In this document: positions 22,697 to 32,012 of the stretch, piece by piece
How positions within the stretch are numbered: the first letter of the stretch is position 1
Layout: the number at the start of each line of letters is the position of its first letter
NCBI GenBank assembly: GCA_020849535.1
Contig: JADLGB010000197.1
Span: 1 to 52,675, forward strand
DNA from: Candidatus Hydrogenedentota bacterium
GTDB lineage: Bacteria > Hydrogenedentota > Hydrogenedentia > Hydrogenedentales > SLHB01
Direction of reading: 5' to 3'
DNA: 52,675 bases
Translations under genes and position numbers: made by a program
Notes under the pieces: model-generated
Databases searched by the model: none
What the model was told of the DNA's origin: nothing
Seen by the model: only the letters and a program-made list of their open reading frames with translations

Positions 22697-24704
22697 CGCG
22701 CTCATCTCCCCCCCGCGCGGCGCGTGCCGGCTTCGCGCCCGGTTCCATGGCCTCCGCCGCCTCTTCAACCTTCTCCGATACCGCGAACTGGACCTCATAC
22801 AAGCGCCGGTAGATGCTCTCGGGCCGTTCCAGCAGCTCGTCGTGCGTTCCCTGCTCGACAATCCTGCCCTCGTCCAGGACCAGGATGCGGTCGGCGCGCC
22901 GAATTGTCGAAAGCCGGTGCGCAATCACGATGGACGTACGGCCCACCACAAACTCCTCGATAGCCCGTTGGATCGCGCGTTCGCTTTCCGAGTCCAAACT
23001 CGAGGTCGCCTCATCGAGGATGAGGATCGAAGGATCTTTGATGAGCGCCCGCGCGATGGCGAGCCGTTGGCGCTGGCCTCCCGACAAACTGCCGCCAGAC
23101 TCGCCAATGCGGGTGTCGATACCCTCATGCAGGCGCATCACGAAATCGGTCGCATACGCGGCGCGCAACGCCTCCATGACGCGCTCATCGGCGTAGGTGT
23201 CCTTGCCCGCCGCGATGTTTGATCGGACACTCTCGTTGAACAAAATCGTGTCCTGCGTGACGATGCTGATTTGGGCGCGAAGACTCTCCTGCGTTACCTT
23301 GCGGACATCCACGCCGTCGATCAAAATGCTCCCCGAAGTGACATCGTAAAAGCGCGGAATGAGCTTGACCAGCGTGCTCTTGCCCGCGCCGCTGAACCCG
23401 ACAACCGCCACCATCTCGCCCTTGTTAACCTGAAAGGACAGCCCCTTCAACACCTCGGTTCTTCCGTCGTAGGAGAAGTGAACGTCTTCAAAGCGTATCT
23501 CATCCCGCAAGGCCGGCAATTCAACGGCATTCGGCGCGTCTACAATATCCGGTTGCAGATCGATGAATTCGAATACGCGTTCCGCGCTGGCGACGCTGCT
23601 CTGCACGGCGTTGTTCACCGCAGTGAGTTTTCGCACCGGGTCGAGCATCCCCGCGAGTGCTCCATACAGCAGAAACAAGTCGGCCACAACCATGTCTCCG
23701 CTGATCACCTGGCGGGCGCTCATCACCACGAAAACGACGACCCCGCAAACCATGACCAGCTCCGTCAGCGGGCCGATCGCGGCCTCGGCCTTCATCATCT
23801 TGAGGCCTTGGCGTTGCAGCTTGTTGTACTCGCGGTCCACGAGCCGCATCACGTGGGGTTCCATGCTGAACCCTTTGATGATACTGATCCCGGTTACGCT
23901 TTCCTTGGCTACCGTCTGGAGTCCGGCGATTCTCTCCAGCGTGCGCCGCATGCGCTTGCGCACACTCTGGCCAATCTTGATCATCACCAGCGCGACCGGT
24001 GGCAGCACGCAGAGGCCGATGAACGTGAGTAATGGATCCACCCACAAGGCAAGCCCCAGGCAGGCAAGCGCCTTGAAAGGCTCCCGGAACATCTTCATGA
24101 AGACCGTCGTCAGGCCGCGTCCCGCCGAAAAGCAATCGTTGGTCATTCGGGCGATGATCTCGCCCGAGGTGCGCTGTTCGAAAAAGCGCATTGGCAGGCG
24201 CATGATATTCGCGTACATCTCTTTGCCCAGGCGAACCGTCACGAAAGTGGCAATTGACGCCGAGAGGTACTCTTGTAAGAATCGTGCAACGCCCCCCAGC
24301 ACGGATAGACACACAACAATGGCGCACAAAATGATCATCGCGCGCATCTGATCGTCCCGCAGATAGTTCACCCCGTCTGCGAACTTGGCGTCCAGTCCGG
24401 CGGGTGCCCATCCTATGCTCTCGCGCATCGTGTCGGTCGCATTCGTGATATCCGCCTGGATCTGGACGATGTCGCGCTGTATTTTGGTCTCCTCTTCAAA
24501 CACATACTTCACAACGGTGCGGACGCCCAGGAAGATCGCACCCAGCGAGCCGGCAACAAACATCGCAAACACGATCGACACCGTGAGCCGCATCTTGTAT
24601 TCGAAGACATACCCGAGCAGACGCCGGTAGACCGGCCACGAGCGCCCCTGGATCTTGGCTGCACCACGTGGGTCGTAGTTGATCTTCTCGTCAATGCCGT
24701 ACAT
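22683..24704 (-). CDS. MsbA-like ABC exporter (fused permease and ATPase)
   Basis: A 673-residue half-transporter that should work as a homodimer at the inner membrane. The transmembrane domain (about 30-370) has six predicted helices; an extra charged segment of about 50 residues (70-120) lies between helices 1 and 2, longer than in E. coli MsbA. The ATPase has Walker A GFSGAGKST (436-444), signature LSGGQRQR (540-547) and Walker B ILILDE (560-565), followed by the H-loop IAHRLSTI. Such exporters move lipid A, other lipids, peptides or drugs; the name MsbA is by similarity only. The downstream lipoprotein gene overlaps its end by 14 bp. A 361-bp divergent intergenic region precedes it. Confidence 0.92.
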   Translation of the reverse strand: MYGIDEKINYDPRGAAKIQGRSWPVYRRLLGYVFEYKMRLTVSIVFAMFVAGSLGAIFLGVRTVVKYVFEEETKIQRDIVQIQADITNATDTMRESIGWAPAGLDAKFADGVNYLRDDQMRAMIILCAIVVCLSVLGGVARFLQEYLSASIATFVTVRLGKEMYANIMRLPMRFFEQRTSGEIIARMTNDCFSAGRGLTTVFMKMFREPFKALACLGLALWVDPLLTFIGLCVLPPVALVMIKIGQSVRKRMRRTLERIAGLQTVAKESVTGISIIKGFSMEPHVMRLVDREYNKLQRQGLKMMKAEAAIGPLTELVMVCGVVVFVVMSARQVISGDMVVADLFLLYGALAGMLDPVRKLTAVNNAVQSSVASAERVFEFIDLQPDIVDAPNAVELPALRDEIRFEDVHFSYDGRTEVLKGLSFQVNKGEMVAVVGFSGAGKSTLVKLIPRFYDVTSGSILIDGVDVRKVTQESLRAQISIVTQDTILFNESVRSNIAAGKDTYADERVMEALRAAYATDFVMRLHEGIDTRIGESGGSLSGGQRQRLAIARALIKDPSILILDEATSSLDSESERAIQRAIEEFVVGRTSIVIAHRLSTIRRADRILVLDEGRIVEQGTHDELLERPESIYRRLYEVQFAVSEKVEEAAEAMEPGAKPARAARGGDERDAAY

Positions 24705-25065
24705 AGGACTCCTCGTTCAGATTCGTAAGTCTGAGTAATCCGTGATTGTACCATGTGCCCCAAAACGGAACCAAAATGGCGCCCAAAGCTGAGCTTGCGT
24801 GCGTGCTTTGGGACATTTGCAGTGTCTTTGCCAAATCTCATCCCACCCCCACCGAAGCCACCCGTGCAGGAAATCACCCAACGGAGACAGGGCGGACATA
24901 AGTCGGTTCGCCGGGAACGTGCGGTATCCGGTTGCTTCGCGCCGTTGTGCGGCGGCGGAGTTTCGTAGTCTCAAGAAGTTCTGAAGACGTTTGCAAAACT
25001 GCGGCATCCGTGCGAACATGGTGGCAGGTTGTCCTCATACTTGGCACATACTCGGGAGAAGATCC
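24705..25065. other. Divergent intergenic region
   Basis: This 361-bp region separates the ABC exporter (left) from the aldo/keto reductase gene (right) and should hold both promoters. I see no repeat, hairpin or gene here that I can support, and no promoter pair close enough to consensus to call. Confidence 0.5.
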
Positions 25066-26118
25066 ATGGATTGCGAACGCAATGGAGTGGACCGGAGAGA
25101 CTTTTTGAAGACGGGATTTGGCGCGGCGGCGGGTGTGCTGGGTGCGGGTGTCGCAACAGCACAGGCGGCGCCGGTGAAGACCATCACGTCGGACCTCAAG
25201 ATTCCGGTACGGCGTTTTGGGAAGACCGGACACAGCTTCCCCATCCTTGGGCACGGCGGCTCCGCCATGATGGCCAAGGAGTATGGCTACTATGGCCTGA
25301 GTGACCCGCCTGCCATTGAAGACCGCGTGAAGATGGTGCGCGATGCATATGAAAAAGGCATTCGCTATTTCGACAACGCGCGCATTTACCAGGAGAGCGA
25401 GAGCGTGATGGGCGAGGCTCTCCACGACGTGGCCGACCACGTGTATATTGCTTCAAAAGTGCTGGTGGGCGAGCCGGGAGAAGTGAGGTCCAGCGTGGAG
25501 AAGTCGTTGGAGACGCTGAAAGTCAGCCGCATCGACTGCATTCAGATCCACGGCCCGTCCATTGAACGGTTAAAATTCGAGGGTGCCATGCATCTCCATG
25601 CGGAATTGGTGAAGCTACGCGATGAAGGGCTCATCCGTTTCATCGGCCTCACCGGGCACAACGCCTTCGAGGAAATGTACCAGATGATTGCTTCGGGTGG
25701 CTTCGACCAGGTCCTCATCGAATACGGGTACTTCCGAAAAGGCTACAACACACGCCACTCGGACACCAGCATGGAATGGCGCGAGGCCTGCCTTGCCAAG
25801 GCGCACGAGTTGGACATGGGCATCGTCGCGATGAAGGTACTCGGGGCCTGGGTATTCAATCACAACGCGCAAAACGTGGTGCCCGACTACGATCCCGAGG
25901 CGGTCAAGCGCCTGCCCACCGCCGCGATTCGCTGGGTTATGCAGGATCCCCGGGTTTCCGTACTGAACATCGGTGTTTCGTACCCGGGCGACGTGGATAA
26001 GAACATCGCCATCCTTCAAGGCGATCTGACGTTTACGAATGAAGACCGGCTGCTGCTCGCGGACTTCTCAGCCAAGGCGTACTTGACGGAGCGCGTGCAG
26101 GGGTTCCCGGTCGTGTGA
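25066..26118 (+). CDS. Tat-exported aldo/keto reductase
   Basis: A 350-residue NADP-type aldo/keto reductase with an N-terminal twin-arginine signal (RRDFLKTGFGAAAG, residues 10-23). The catalytic tetrad is visible: Asp and Tyr in YFDNARIYQES, Lys in YIASKV, His in IQIHGPS. The TIM-barrel order is otherwise normal. The ATG at 25066 has GGGAG upstream and leads directly into the signal, so it is preferred over the upstream in-frame start. Tat export implies a folded, cofactor-loaded enzyme in the periplasm; such proteins are common in planctomycete-like genomes and their substrates are mostly unknown. A dispersed hairpin follows 53 bp after the stop. Confidence 0.92.
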   Translation: MDCERNGVDRRDFLKTGFGAAAGVLGAGVATAQAAPVKTITSDLKIPVRRFGKTGHSFPILGHGGSAMMAKEYGYYGLSDPPAIEDRVKMVRDAYEKGIRYFDNARIYQESESVMGEALHDVADHVYIASKVLVGEPGEVRSSVEKSLETLKVSRIDCIQIHGPSIERLKFEGAMHLHAELVKLRDEGLIRFIGLTGHNAFEEMYQMIASGGFDQVLIEYGYFRKGYNTRHSDTSMEWREACLAKAHELDMGIVAMKVLGAWVFNHNAQNVVPDYDPEAVKRLPTAAIRWVMQDPRVSVLNIGVSYPGDVDKNIAILQGDLTFTNEDRLLLADFSAKAYLTERVQGFPVV

Positions 26119-26170
26119 CGCGCGCCGCGCTACACGCGGGTATCACGCGGGAGTCTATTCGTTTTGGGAG

Positions 26171-26190
26171 GGCGGGTTTTCCAACCCGCC
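26171..26190. repeat. Hairpin GGCGGGTT-TTCC-AACCCGCC
   Basis: An 8-bp perfect stem with a 4-nt loop, 53 bp past the aldo/keto reductase stop. Size, loop length and position match the other dispersed hairpins in the window, but stem and loop differ, so membership of the same family is inferred. Confidence 0.7.
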
Positions 26191-26347
26191 ATTGCTGAGT
26201 TCGCGCAGTGTCGCTGAATACGTGGCGTGACTTGTCTCGTCGTTGCCTGAGCGAATTTGCCGCAGAGGATTCGTGCGGTCTAATCTTTACTCGTCCATTT
26301 CTGAGTGAGGTTCGCGACAAGGATACGCTGTTTGCGGGGGACGTGCA

Positions 26348-26878
26348 ATGGACTGGAGTTCCGTCCGGACCAGGCAGATACTGGTTGGCCTCGCGGTCGC
26401 CATATTTGCCTATCTCTTCTTTGTGCCGTGGGTCTGGCCCACACCGGAGGTCACCGCGCAGATCCCCGATCGCGCGACGCTTGGGCAGGATATCGAGATT
26501 CCCATCAGCGTCTTTGCCTGGCACTCGAATGTCGACGTGTATCAAGTGCGATTTTACGTCGATTACTACGCGTCCACGGCCAAAGGGGAGGAAGGTATCA
26601 CGTATCCAATCATGGTGCTGCAGCGTCCGCCACGGCAGTTTCGCGGGGTGTGGGGCTTCAACCACCTGACAAGACCGTGGAGTGATACGGTGACCGTTAC
26701 GGTGCCGTTGAAAAAGACCGCGGAAGACAAACTGCTCGGTCCGGGCCTGTTGTCGGGGAAGCTGGACGTATCCATCAGCTATCATCCGGGCCGTACTGCA
26801 CACGAACTGCCCACCGAAGACCTTGCACGGCAGTCCACAATCAGCGTGCCGTTTGCGATTACGCTGAGCGGGCCATGA
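26348..26878 (+). CDS. Membrane-anchored beta-rich protein, unknown
   Basis: A 176-residue protein with one N-terminal hydrophobic anchor (about 10-30, GLAVAIFAYLFFVPWVW) and an exported domain that looks like a single immunoglobulin-like beta sandwich (IPISVFAWHSNVDVYQVRFYV, DTVTVTVPL, KLDVSISY). No Cys or catalytic motif is evident and I recognise no family. The ATG is preceded by a GGGGGA ribosome site. It stands alone between the aldo/keto reductase and the esterase gene on the same strand. Confidence 0.72.
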   Translation: MDWSSVRTRQILVGLAVAIFAYLFFVPWVWPTPEVTAQIPDRATLGQDIEIPISVFAWHSNVDVYQVRFYVDYYASTAKGEEGITYPIMVLQRPPRQFRGVWGFNHLTRPWSDTVTVTVPLKKTAEDKLLGPGLLSGKLDVSISYHPGRTAHELPTEDLARQSTISVPFAITLSGP

Positions 26879-26977
26879 GTTGCCGCATACCTGCTGCTTG
26901 CTCTACTCTCACCGGTAGTACGTTGTCTCGTGAGAATTCGCTACGCGGAATTGCCGCAGCCAATGCAAGACCTTGTC

Positions 26978-27005
26978 CGCAGATGACGCAGATGGCCGCA
27001 GATGG
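26978..27005. repeat. Tandem CGCAGATGR repeats
   Basis: Three 9-bp units CGCAGATGA/CGCAGATGG (26978, 26987, 26997, with one extra base between the last two). A related pair, CGCAGATTG twice, lies at 4071-4088. Both are intergenic. They look like simple-repeat expansions of a common heptamer, CGCAGAT. Confidence 0.65.
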
Positions 27006-27056
27006 AATTGCGATGAAGATTCAGAATCTTGACCGAGATTAGTATGGGAGCATGAC

Positions 27057-29333
27057 ATGAAACGCATAATGCACATGGCAGTCCTGGCGGCGGTGCTGTT
27101 TTCGCCTCTTGGGCTTGCGCAGGAGACCGACGCCAAGCGGCGCGAGACGTTGCAGCAATTGAGGCGCGTGCTGGCGGAGAGCACCGAGTGGGAGTCCTGG
27201 CTTGAGAGGAGCGGAGAACTGCCTCCGGACTTTGACGCGATGCCGTCCATCCCCATGCTACCGGACCCGTTGCTCTGGAACGAAGGGACCGCGGATGAGA
27301 AGCCACTGCAATCGCCCGAGGAATGGCCCGCCCGACGCGCGGAGCTGCTTCAGCAGTTTCAGCACTGGATCTTGGGGACGGTTCCGCCGCGGCCCGAAAA
27401 CGTGCGGGCGGAGGTGCTGAGCGAAACGGAAGAATCAGGTGCGATGACACGCGAGGTGCAACTGCACTTCGGGCCGGAGGAGAAAGCGCACCTCTGGCTC
27501 CGCCTCTACATCCCCAAGGGCGAAGGCCCGTTCCCCGTGTTTATGACTCAAGAGAACCATAATGCGTGGGCGCTCATCGCGCTGCGGCGCGGTTATCTCG
27601 CCTGCGTGTACGCAGGCGCCGACAGCAAGGACGATACGGAGAGCTTCATCGAATCCTATCCCGAATGCGACTGGTCGCGCCTGATGCGGCGGGCGTGGGC
27701 CGCGAGCCGCTGCATCGACTACCTTGAGACGGTCCCACAGGCGGATCACGACCGCATCGCGATCACGGGGCATTCGCGCAACGGCAAGCATTCGCTGATG
27801 GCATCGGCATTGGACGAACGGATCGACGCCGTGATCTCATCCAGTTCAGGCGCGGGCGGTCCCTTGCCCACGCGTTATTGCTCCGAACAGCACCTCGAAG
27901 AAGGCATCGAGAACATCACGAGGGCCTTTCCCACGTGGTTTCATCCGCGCTGGCGATTCTTCGTGGGTAGAGAAGACAAGTTACCCATTGACATGCACGA
28001 ACTGGTGGCCTTGAGCGCGCCACGGCCCTGCCTCTTGAGTATCGCGTACAACGACAGTGTCGAGAGCACCTGGACCATGGAGCAGACGTATCGCGCGGTA
28101 GAACGCGTGTACGCATTCCTCAAAGCCCCAGACGGAGCATTGCGCATTCTGTATCGTCCAGCGGGGCACGAGACGTGGAGTACCATGATCGATCGGTACA
28201 TCGACTGGTGTGACCTTCAATTCGGGCGCGGCGCGTATGTGTTTCCTGAGCGCTTCATCCACCCCTGGAATTGGGACGCATGGCGCGCAGGGTTGCAGTC
28301 CGCGCCAAGCCCGGACGCATCTCCCCCGGCGTCGTTTGACGAGTTGTTGCCTCCGGCAGGAGCGGATGACGATGCCTGGAAGCAGAAGCGTGTGGCAACG
28401 CGTGCGGCGGTGCTGGCCATCCTCGGCACGCCGCCACCCGGGGCAAGGAGTCCCGGCGGCACCTACGGGGAAGAGCCAGATCACATCGAGTCGCAGTTGG
28501 GCCGCTTCAATGCGGGCGAGGGCCTGCAGAAAGACGACGTGGTTTTTGGCGAGTACCTGAACGGGGATGTGTATCTGCCGAAAAGCGTGGACAAGACGGG
28601 CTCGCAAGGGCAACGCATTCCCACCGTGCTGTGGCTGCATCCCGCGCACAACGCCCACGGCTACAGCGCCTCGTACAAGCGCGGCGATCAGTTCTACACG
28701 GCAATGGCCAAGCAGGGCTACGCGGTCTTCTGCTTCGACCAGATCGGGTATGGCCGCCGTGTCGAGGAGGTCGAAGGATTCTACGAACGGCATCCGCAGT
28801 GGTCGCTGCTCGGCAAGATGGTCCGCGACGCGCAGGCCGCGCTGGACGCCATCGAACGCCTGCCGTATGTGGACCAAGCCAAGGTGTACGTGGTGGGCTA
28901 TGGCCTCGGCTGCATGGTCGCCGAACACTTGGCCGCCCTCGATGAACGTCCCGCGGGCTATGCCCTCGTGTGCGGAATCGAACCGTATCGGCTGGACACG
29001 CCAGACAAGCGGCTGGGCGGAATTGGGCGCTGGGCGAAGACGCGGATGTGGTTGCCGCAGCTCGGGCTATTTGAGGGGCAGGAAGACCGGATTCCATACG
29101 ATCGGCACCTGCTGCTTGCTGCCATGGCGCCGCGCCCGGTCTGTGTCGTCTCCCCCTTGCTCGACCGCGAGGTGAAAGCGGAGGATATCACCCGATGCGT
29201 GGAGGCGGTCCGCCCGGCTTTTGGCGTCCAAGGCGCGGCGGACAGGCTCACGCTGGCAACGCCAGAGCACTACAACTGTTTCGATCCCAAAATGCAGGCC
29301 GTGGTCATCGACTGGCTGAAGGGCCTCCGCTGA
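27057..29333 (+). CDS. Secreted double alpha/beta hydrolase (glucuronoyl-esterase-like plus dead second domain)
   Basis: A 758-residue exported protein (signal peptide to about 21) with two hydrolase domains. Domain 1 (about 100-400) has the nucleophile elbow ITGHSRNGK (Ser240), matching the CE15 glucuronoyl esterase GxSRxGK signature, and His371 in RPAGHETW. Domain 2 (about 430-758) has the dienelactone-hydrolase/acetyl-xylan-esterase shape: LWLHPAHNAHGY, VFCFDQIGYGRR and a C-terminal EHYNCFD. Its elbow, however, reads GYGLGC (614-619), Gly616 standing where Ser should be, so it is probably inactive. CE15 enzymes cut lignin-glucuronoxylan esters; a plant-polysaccharide role fits the sulfatase and esterase neighbours, but the substrate is inferred. 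Confidence 0.87.
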   Translation: MKRIMHMAVLAAVLFSPLGLAQETDAKRRETLQQLRRVLAESTEWESWLERSGELPPDFDAMPSIPMLPDPLLWNEGTADEKPLQSPEEWPARRAELLQQFQHWILGTVPPRPENVRAEVLSETEESGAMTREVQLHFGPEEKAHLWLRLYIPKGEGPFPVFMTQENHNAWALIALRRGYLACVYAGADSKDDTESFIESYPECDWSRLMRRAWAASRCIDYLETVPQADHDRIAITGHSRNGKHSLMASALDERIDAVISSSSGAGGPLPTRYCSEQHLEEGIENITRAFPTWFHPRWRFFVGREDKLPIDMHELVALSAPRPCLLSIAYNDSVESTWTMEQTYRAVERVYAFLKAPDGALRILYRPAGHETWSTMIDRYIDWCDLQFGRGAYVFPERFIHPWNWDAWRAGLQSAPSPDASPPASFDELLPPAGADDDAWKQKRVATRAAVLAILGTPPPGARSPGGTYGEEPDHIESQLGRFNAGEGLQKDDVVFGEYLNGDVYLPKSVDKTGSQGQRIPTVLWLHPAHNAHGYSASYKRGDQFYTAMAKQGYAVFCFDQIGYGRRVEEVEGFYERHPQWSLLGKMVRDAQAALDAIERLPYVDQAKVYVVGYGLGCMVAEHLAALDERPAGYALVCGIEPYRLDTPDKRLGGIGRWAKTRMWLPQLGLFEGQEDRIPYDRHLLLAAMAPRPVCVVSPLLDREVKAEDITRCVEAVRPAFGVQGAADRLTLATPEHYNCFDPKMQAVVIDWLKGLR

Positions 29334-29452
29334 AACAGGGTGACAGATTGCATGTGTGGCCGGTTCGCGCTAGGATGGGCGTGCACTGGAGTAGGACTCG
29401 GGGGCGGTGTCTCCGGACCACAAACCCTATATCGGCGTGAAGGCTCTGCTCA

Positions 29453-31330
29453 ATGAACAAGGTGAAATGCCCAAAATGTGGTACCGCGCACGAGGCGGGA
29501 CAGTTGCGCTGCGGCACGTGCGGGGGCGCATTGCCCCAGGTCCGAGTGCAGCCGCCGAGTAGTTCCGACGCGCCGCCGCGATCCAGTTCGGGCAAGCAGG
29601 CGCATTTCACCTTCAACAAAGGACAGGTCATCGCGAACCGCTACACCGTTGTGGACATCGTGGGCCGGGGCGGCATGGGCTGCATTTACCGGGTTCATGA
29701 CAATACGCTGAAGGAAGAGGTTGCCCTGAAGACCCTCCTGCCCCAGTACGTGCAGGACAAACTGGTAGTGGACCGCTTCTTCAACGAAGCGCGCATCGCA
29801 CGCCAGTTGTCGCACCCAGGAATCGTCCGCGTGCACGATATCGGTATCACTGACCGCATCGTGTACATCTCGATGGAGTTGATCAAGGGCCGGTCCTTGC
29901 GCAGTATGATCGACTCGCTGGGACCAGGCCAACGGCTGCCCGTGAGAACAACCCTGCAGGTCATGATTCAACTCTGCACCGCGCTTGAGTATGCCCACAA
30001 GTTCACCGTGCACCGGGACATCAAACCGGAAAACGTGATGGTGACGCCCGAAGGCACGGTGAAGCTGATGGATTTCGGCATCTCGAAATTGATGACCAAC
30101 CAACGCCTCACAGCCACGGCGGTGATCATGGGGACGCCGCACTACATGTCGCCGGAGCAATTGAAGGATAGCCGCAATGTGGATGCGCGCGCGGATGTAT
30201 ACAGCATCGGCGTGATGCTCTATGAAATCCTGACCGGCAACCTGCCCACGGGAATTCCGAAGCCCGCATCGCAAATCATGAAGGACATCCCTCCCGCGCT
30301 GGACCCGATCGTGGCGAAGTGCGTGGAGACGGACCCCATCAACCGGTATCAGAACGTCTCGGACTTGAAGCAGGCGCTCACATCCATCCTGGAAATCGTC
30401 GAGACGGGCGGAACCCTGGAGTCGCGCAAGGCGCCCGCGGCAAAGCCTGCGGAAGGTGGCGGTTCGAAGGCGTTGGGCCTCGCCTTGGTTGCCGTGGTGC
30501 TGCTGGTTACGGGGGTGGGTGTATGGGGCCTCACGAAACAACGCACCCTGCCCATGCTTCAGGCAGCCGCGAACGCGGGAACCGTTCAACCACTCAGCGA
30601 GGAAGTTGTCGCGCGCGCGCACTACGAGCGAACGATGGATTTCGTGCGCAGGGCGAAGAACCTGACCCTTAACGTGCAACCGTCACCCGAGAGCGATGCC
30701 ATCCTTCAGCGCGCGGGCGACCTGGCCGCCGCGGCCGACCAGGTGCAAACGGACAACGTGGTGCGTGCCGAACGGCTCGCGCATCAAGCGCTCCAATGTT
30801 ATCTGGCGTTGACGCCCGCACGGCCGCAGGGAACGCTGTTCATCCTGCCGGGCGATATTCAGGAGGACGGTTTCTTCATGGATGTGCGGCCGGTGCTGTG
30901 GGCCGAGTTCGCGCCCGTGGCCGCCGCGGAAGGCTGGGCCGGGGCGATTGCGCCTCCCCCCGGCGCCGAGGAGCAGGCCGCTACGAATATCCCCTTCTAT
31001 GCGGCGTTGACCTATGCGACAAGCCAGGGTAAGCAGATTCCCACTTCGGCGCAGTGGACGCGCGCCTACAACGCCGCGCCTGAGGTGTTCGCAAACGGAT
31101 TCTACGATTGGACACGCACGATTGCGCAGGGTTCGGGCGGCGACGCCCGTTTGCCGGATTTCGGCGACCGGCTTGTCATTATGGGCGTGGTCGCGGACCA
31201 GGAAGGAAATCTCGCGGGGGTTCAGGAATCACACCTTGGATTCGACGAGGCCAGTCCGCAAGTGGAAACGCGCTGCGCCATCGAGATCCCGAACGATCCA
31301 TCCGCGATCGAGGCGATGCTCTCGCATTGA
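29453..31330 (+). CDS. Transmembrane Ser/Thr protein kinase with zinc ribbon and SUMF1-like tail
   Basis: A 625-residue Hanks-type kinase. Zinc ribbon Cys6/Cys9 and Cys20/Cys23; kinase domain about 62-325 with GRGGMG, Lys93 in VALKTL, HRDIKPEN (Asp189) and MDFGISKL. A transmembrane helix lies near 345-362. The exported C-terminus (about 470-600) resembles a sulfatase-modifying-factor/FGE-like domain: DGFFMDVRPVLWAEFAPV, ALTYATSQGKQIPTSAQWTRAYN, FYDWTRT. The conserved catalytic Cys pair of true formylglycine-generating enzymes is not seen, so this is more likely a binding or sensor domain. All kinase catalytic residues are intact. It lies 119 bp after the esterase gene. Confidence 0.92.
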   Translation: MNKVKCPKCGTAHEAGQLRCGTCGGALPQVRVQPPSSSDAPPRSSSGKQAHFTFNKGQVIANRYTVVDIVGRGGMGCIYRVHDNTLKEEVALKTLLPQYVQDKLVVDRFFNEARIARQLSHPGIVRVHDIGITDRIVYISMELIKGRSLRSMIDSLGPGQRLPVRTTLQVMIQLCTALEYAHKFTVHRDIKPENVMVTPEGTVKLMDFGISKLMTNQRLTATAVIMGTPHYMSPEQLKDSRNVDARADVYSIGVMLYEILTGNLPTGIPKPASQIMKDIPPALDPIVAKCVETDPINRYQNVSDLKQALTSILEIVETGGTLESRKAPAAKPAEGGGSKALGLALVAVVLLVTGVGVWGLTKQRTLPMLQAAANAGTVQPLSEEVVARAHYERTMDFVRRAKNLTLNVQPSPESDAILQRAGDLAAAADQVQTDNVVRAERLAHQALQCYLALTPARPQGTLFILPGDIQEDGFFMDVRPVLWAEFAPVAAAEGWAGAIAPPPGAEEQAATNIPFYAALTYATSQGKQIPTSAQWTRAYNAAPEVFANGFYDWTRTIAQGSGGDARLPDFGDRLVIMGVVADQEGNLAGVQESHLGFDEASPQVETRCAIEIPNDPSAIEAMLSH

Positions 31331-31402
31331 GGACCCACGCCACTTGATCCGCGCTCAACCGTAGCATGTGTACCTGTGCCAGTCTCCTGGAGCGCACTTC
31401 AG

Positions 31403-31431
31403 TTGACAGAGCATACGGCGTGCGATAGAAT
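31403..31431 (+). promoter_or_regulatory. Sigma-70 promoter
   Basis: TTGACA (31403-31408) and TAGAAT (31426-31431) with a 17-bp spacer, a near-consensus housekeeping promoter. Transcription would start near 31439, which excludes the earlier in-frame ATG at 31430 and supports the start at 31487 for the next gene. Confidence 0.82.
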
Positions 31432-31486
31432 GAAAGACGCTCGTGGTACTCCAAGCCACGAAGAAGTTGTCGATAAAGAGGCCGAT

Positions 31487-31909
31487 ATGCAAGTTTGCTC
31501 GTGCCCTCATTGTGGTACTCCGCGCATAATCACGTCCAAAGTTCCCCGCGACGTAGTGGTGGTCATGTCCTGTCCGCAATGCCGCGAACTGGTAGTCCTA
31601 TTCCGCAACAAGGCCGTCGCGCTGAGCCGCCGAATTCTTGAGACCGGTTCCTTCGAGGAACGCAAAGATCATTTCGCGACCGTCATTACTGAGTTTTTCG
31701 AGCCTGGCATGCTGGGTCTGCCGCCTATGGGCGAGGCAGTGGGCGAGGTTGCGGAAGACTTGGCTGCGGACGAAGAATTGTTTGTCAAGGAAGAGTCCGC
31801 GTCTCCTGATCTCTCCGGACCGATCAGCGAAAAGGAATTCGACGAATTTGTGCGCGTTGGATTAAATCGCATTGACGAAGCTGGCTACTTCAAGAGGCAC
31901 TTCGGCTGA
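31487..31909 (+). CDS. Small zinc-ribbon protein, unknown
   Basis: A 140-residue protein. CSCPHCGTPR near the start and MSCPQCRELV thirty residues later form a four-Cys zinc ribbon. The rest is an acidic helical region (EAVGEVAEDLAADEELF) ending with SEKEFDEFVRVGLNRIDEAGYF. The ATG at 31487 has AGAGG 5-6 nt upstream and lies downstream of a near-consensus promoter, so the gene has its own transcript. I know similar unnamed zinc-ribbon proteins in planctomycete-like bacteria; no function can be given. Confidence 0.82.
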   Translation: MQVCSCPHCGTPRIITSKVPRDVVVVMSCPQCRELVVLFRNKAVALSRRILETGSFEERKDHFATVITEFFEPGMLGLPPMGEAVGEVAEDLAADEELFVKEESASPDLSGPISEKEFDEFVRVGLNRIDEAGYFKRHFG

Positions 31910-32012
31910 CCTTCGCTTTACTCTCCGGTAGTTTCAATCCACGCAAGACATAATTTCCATTTCTGTCATTTTTCGCTTTGCGCGAACTCCGGGACTCACC
32001 CGTCCGCCTCAC

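Noticed and set aside
29453..31330. SUMF1-like tail as the formylglycine enzyme for the nearby sulfatase
   Set aside because: The catalytic Cys pattern is not visible and the domain is tethered to a kinase; a true FGE probably lies elsewhere in the genome.
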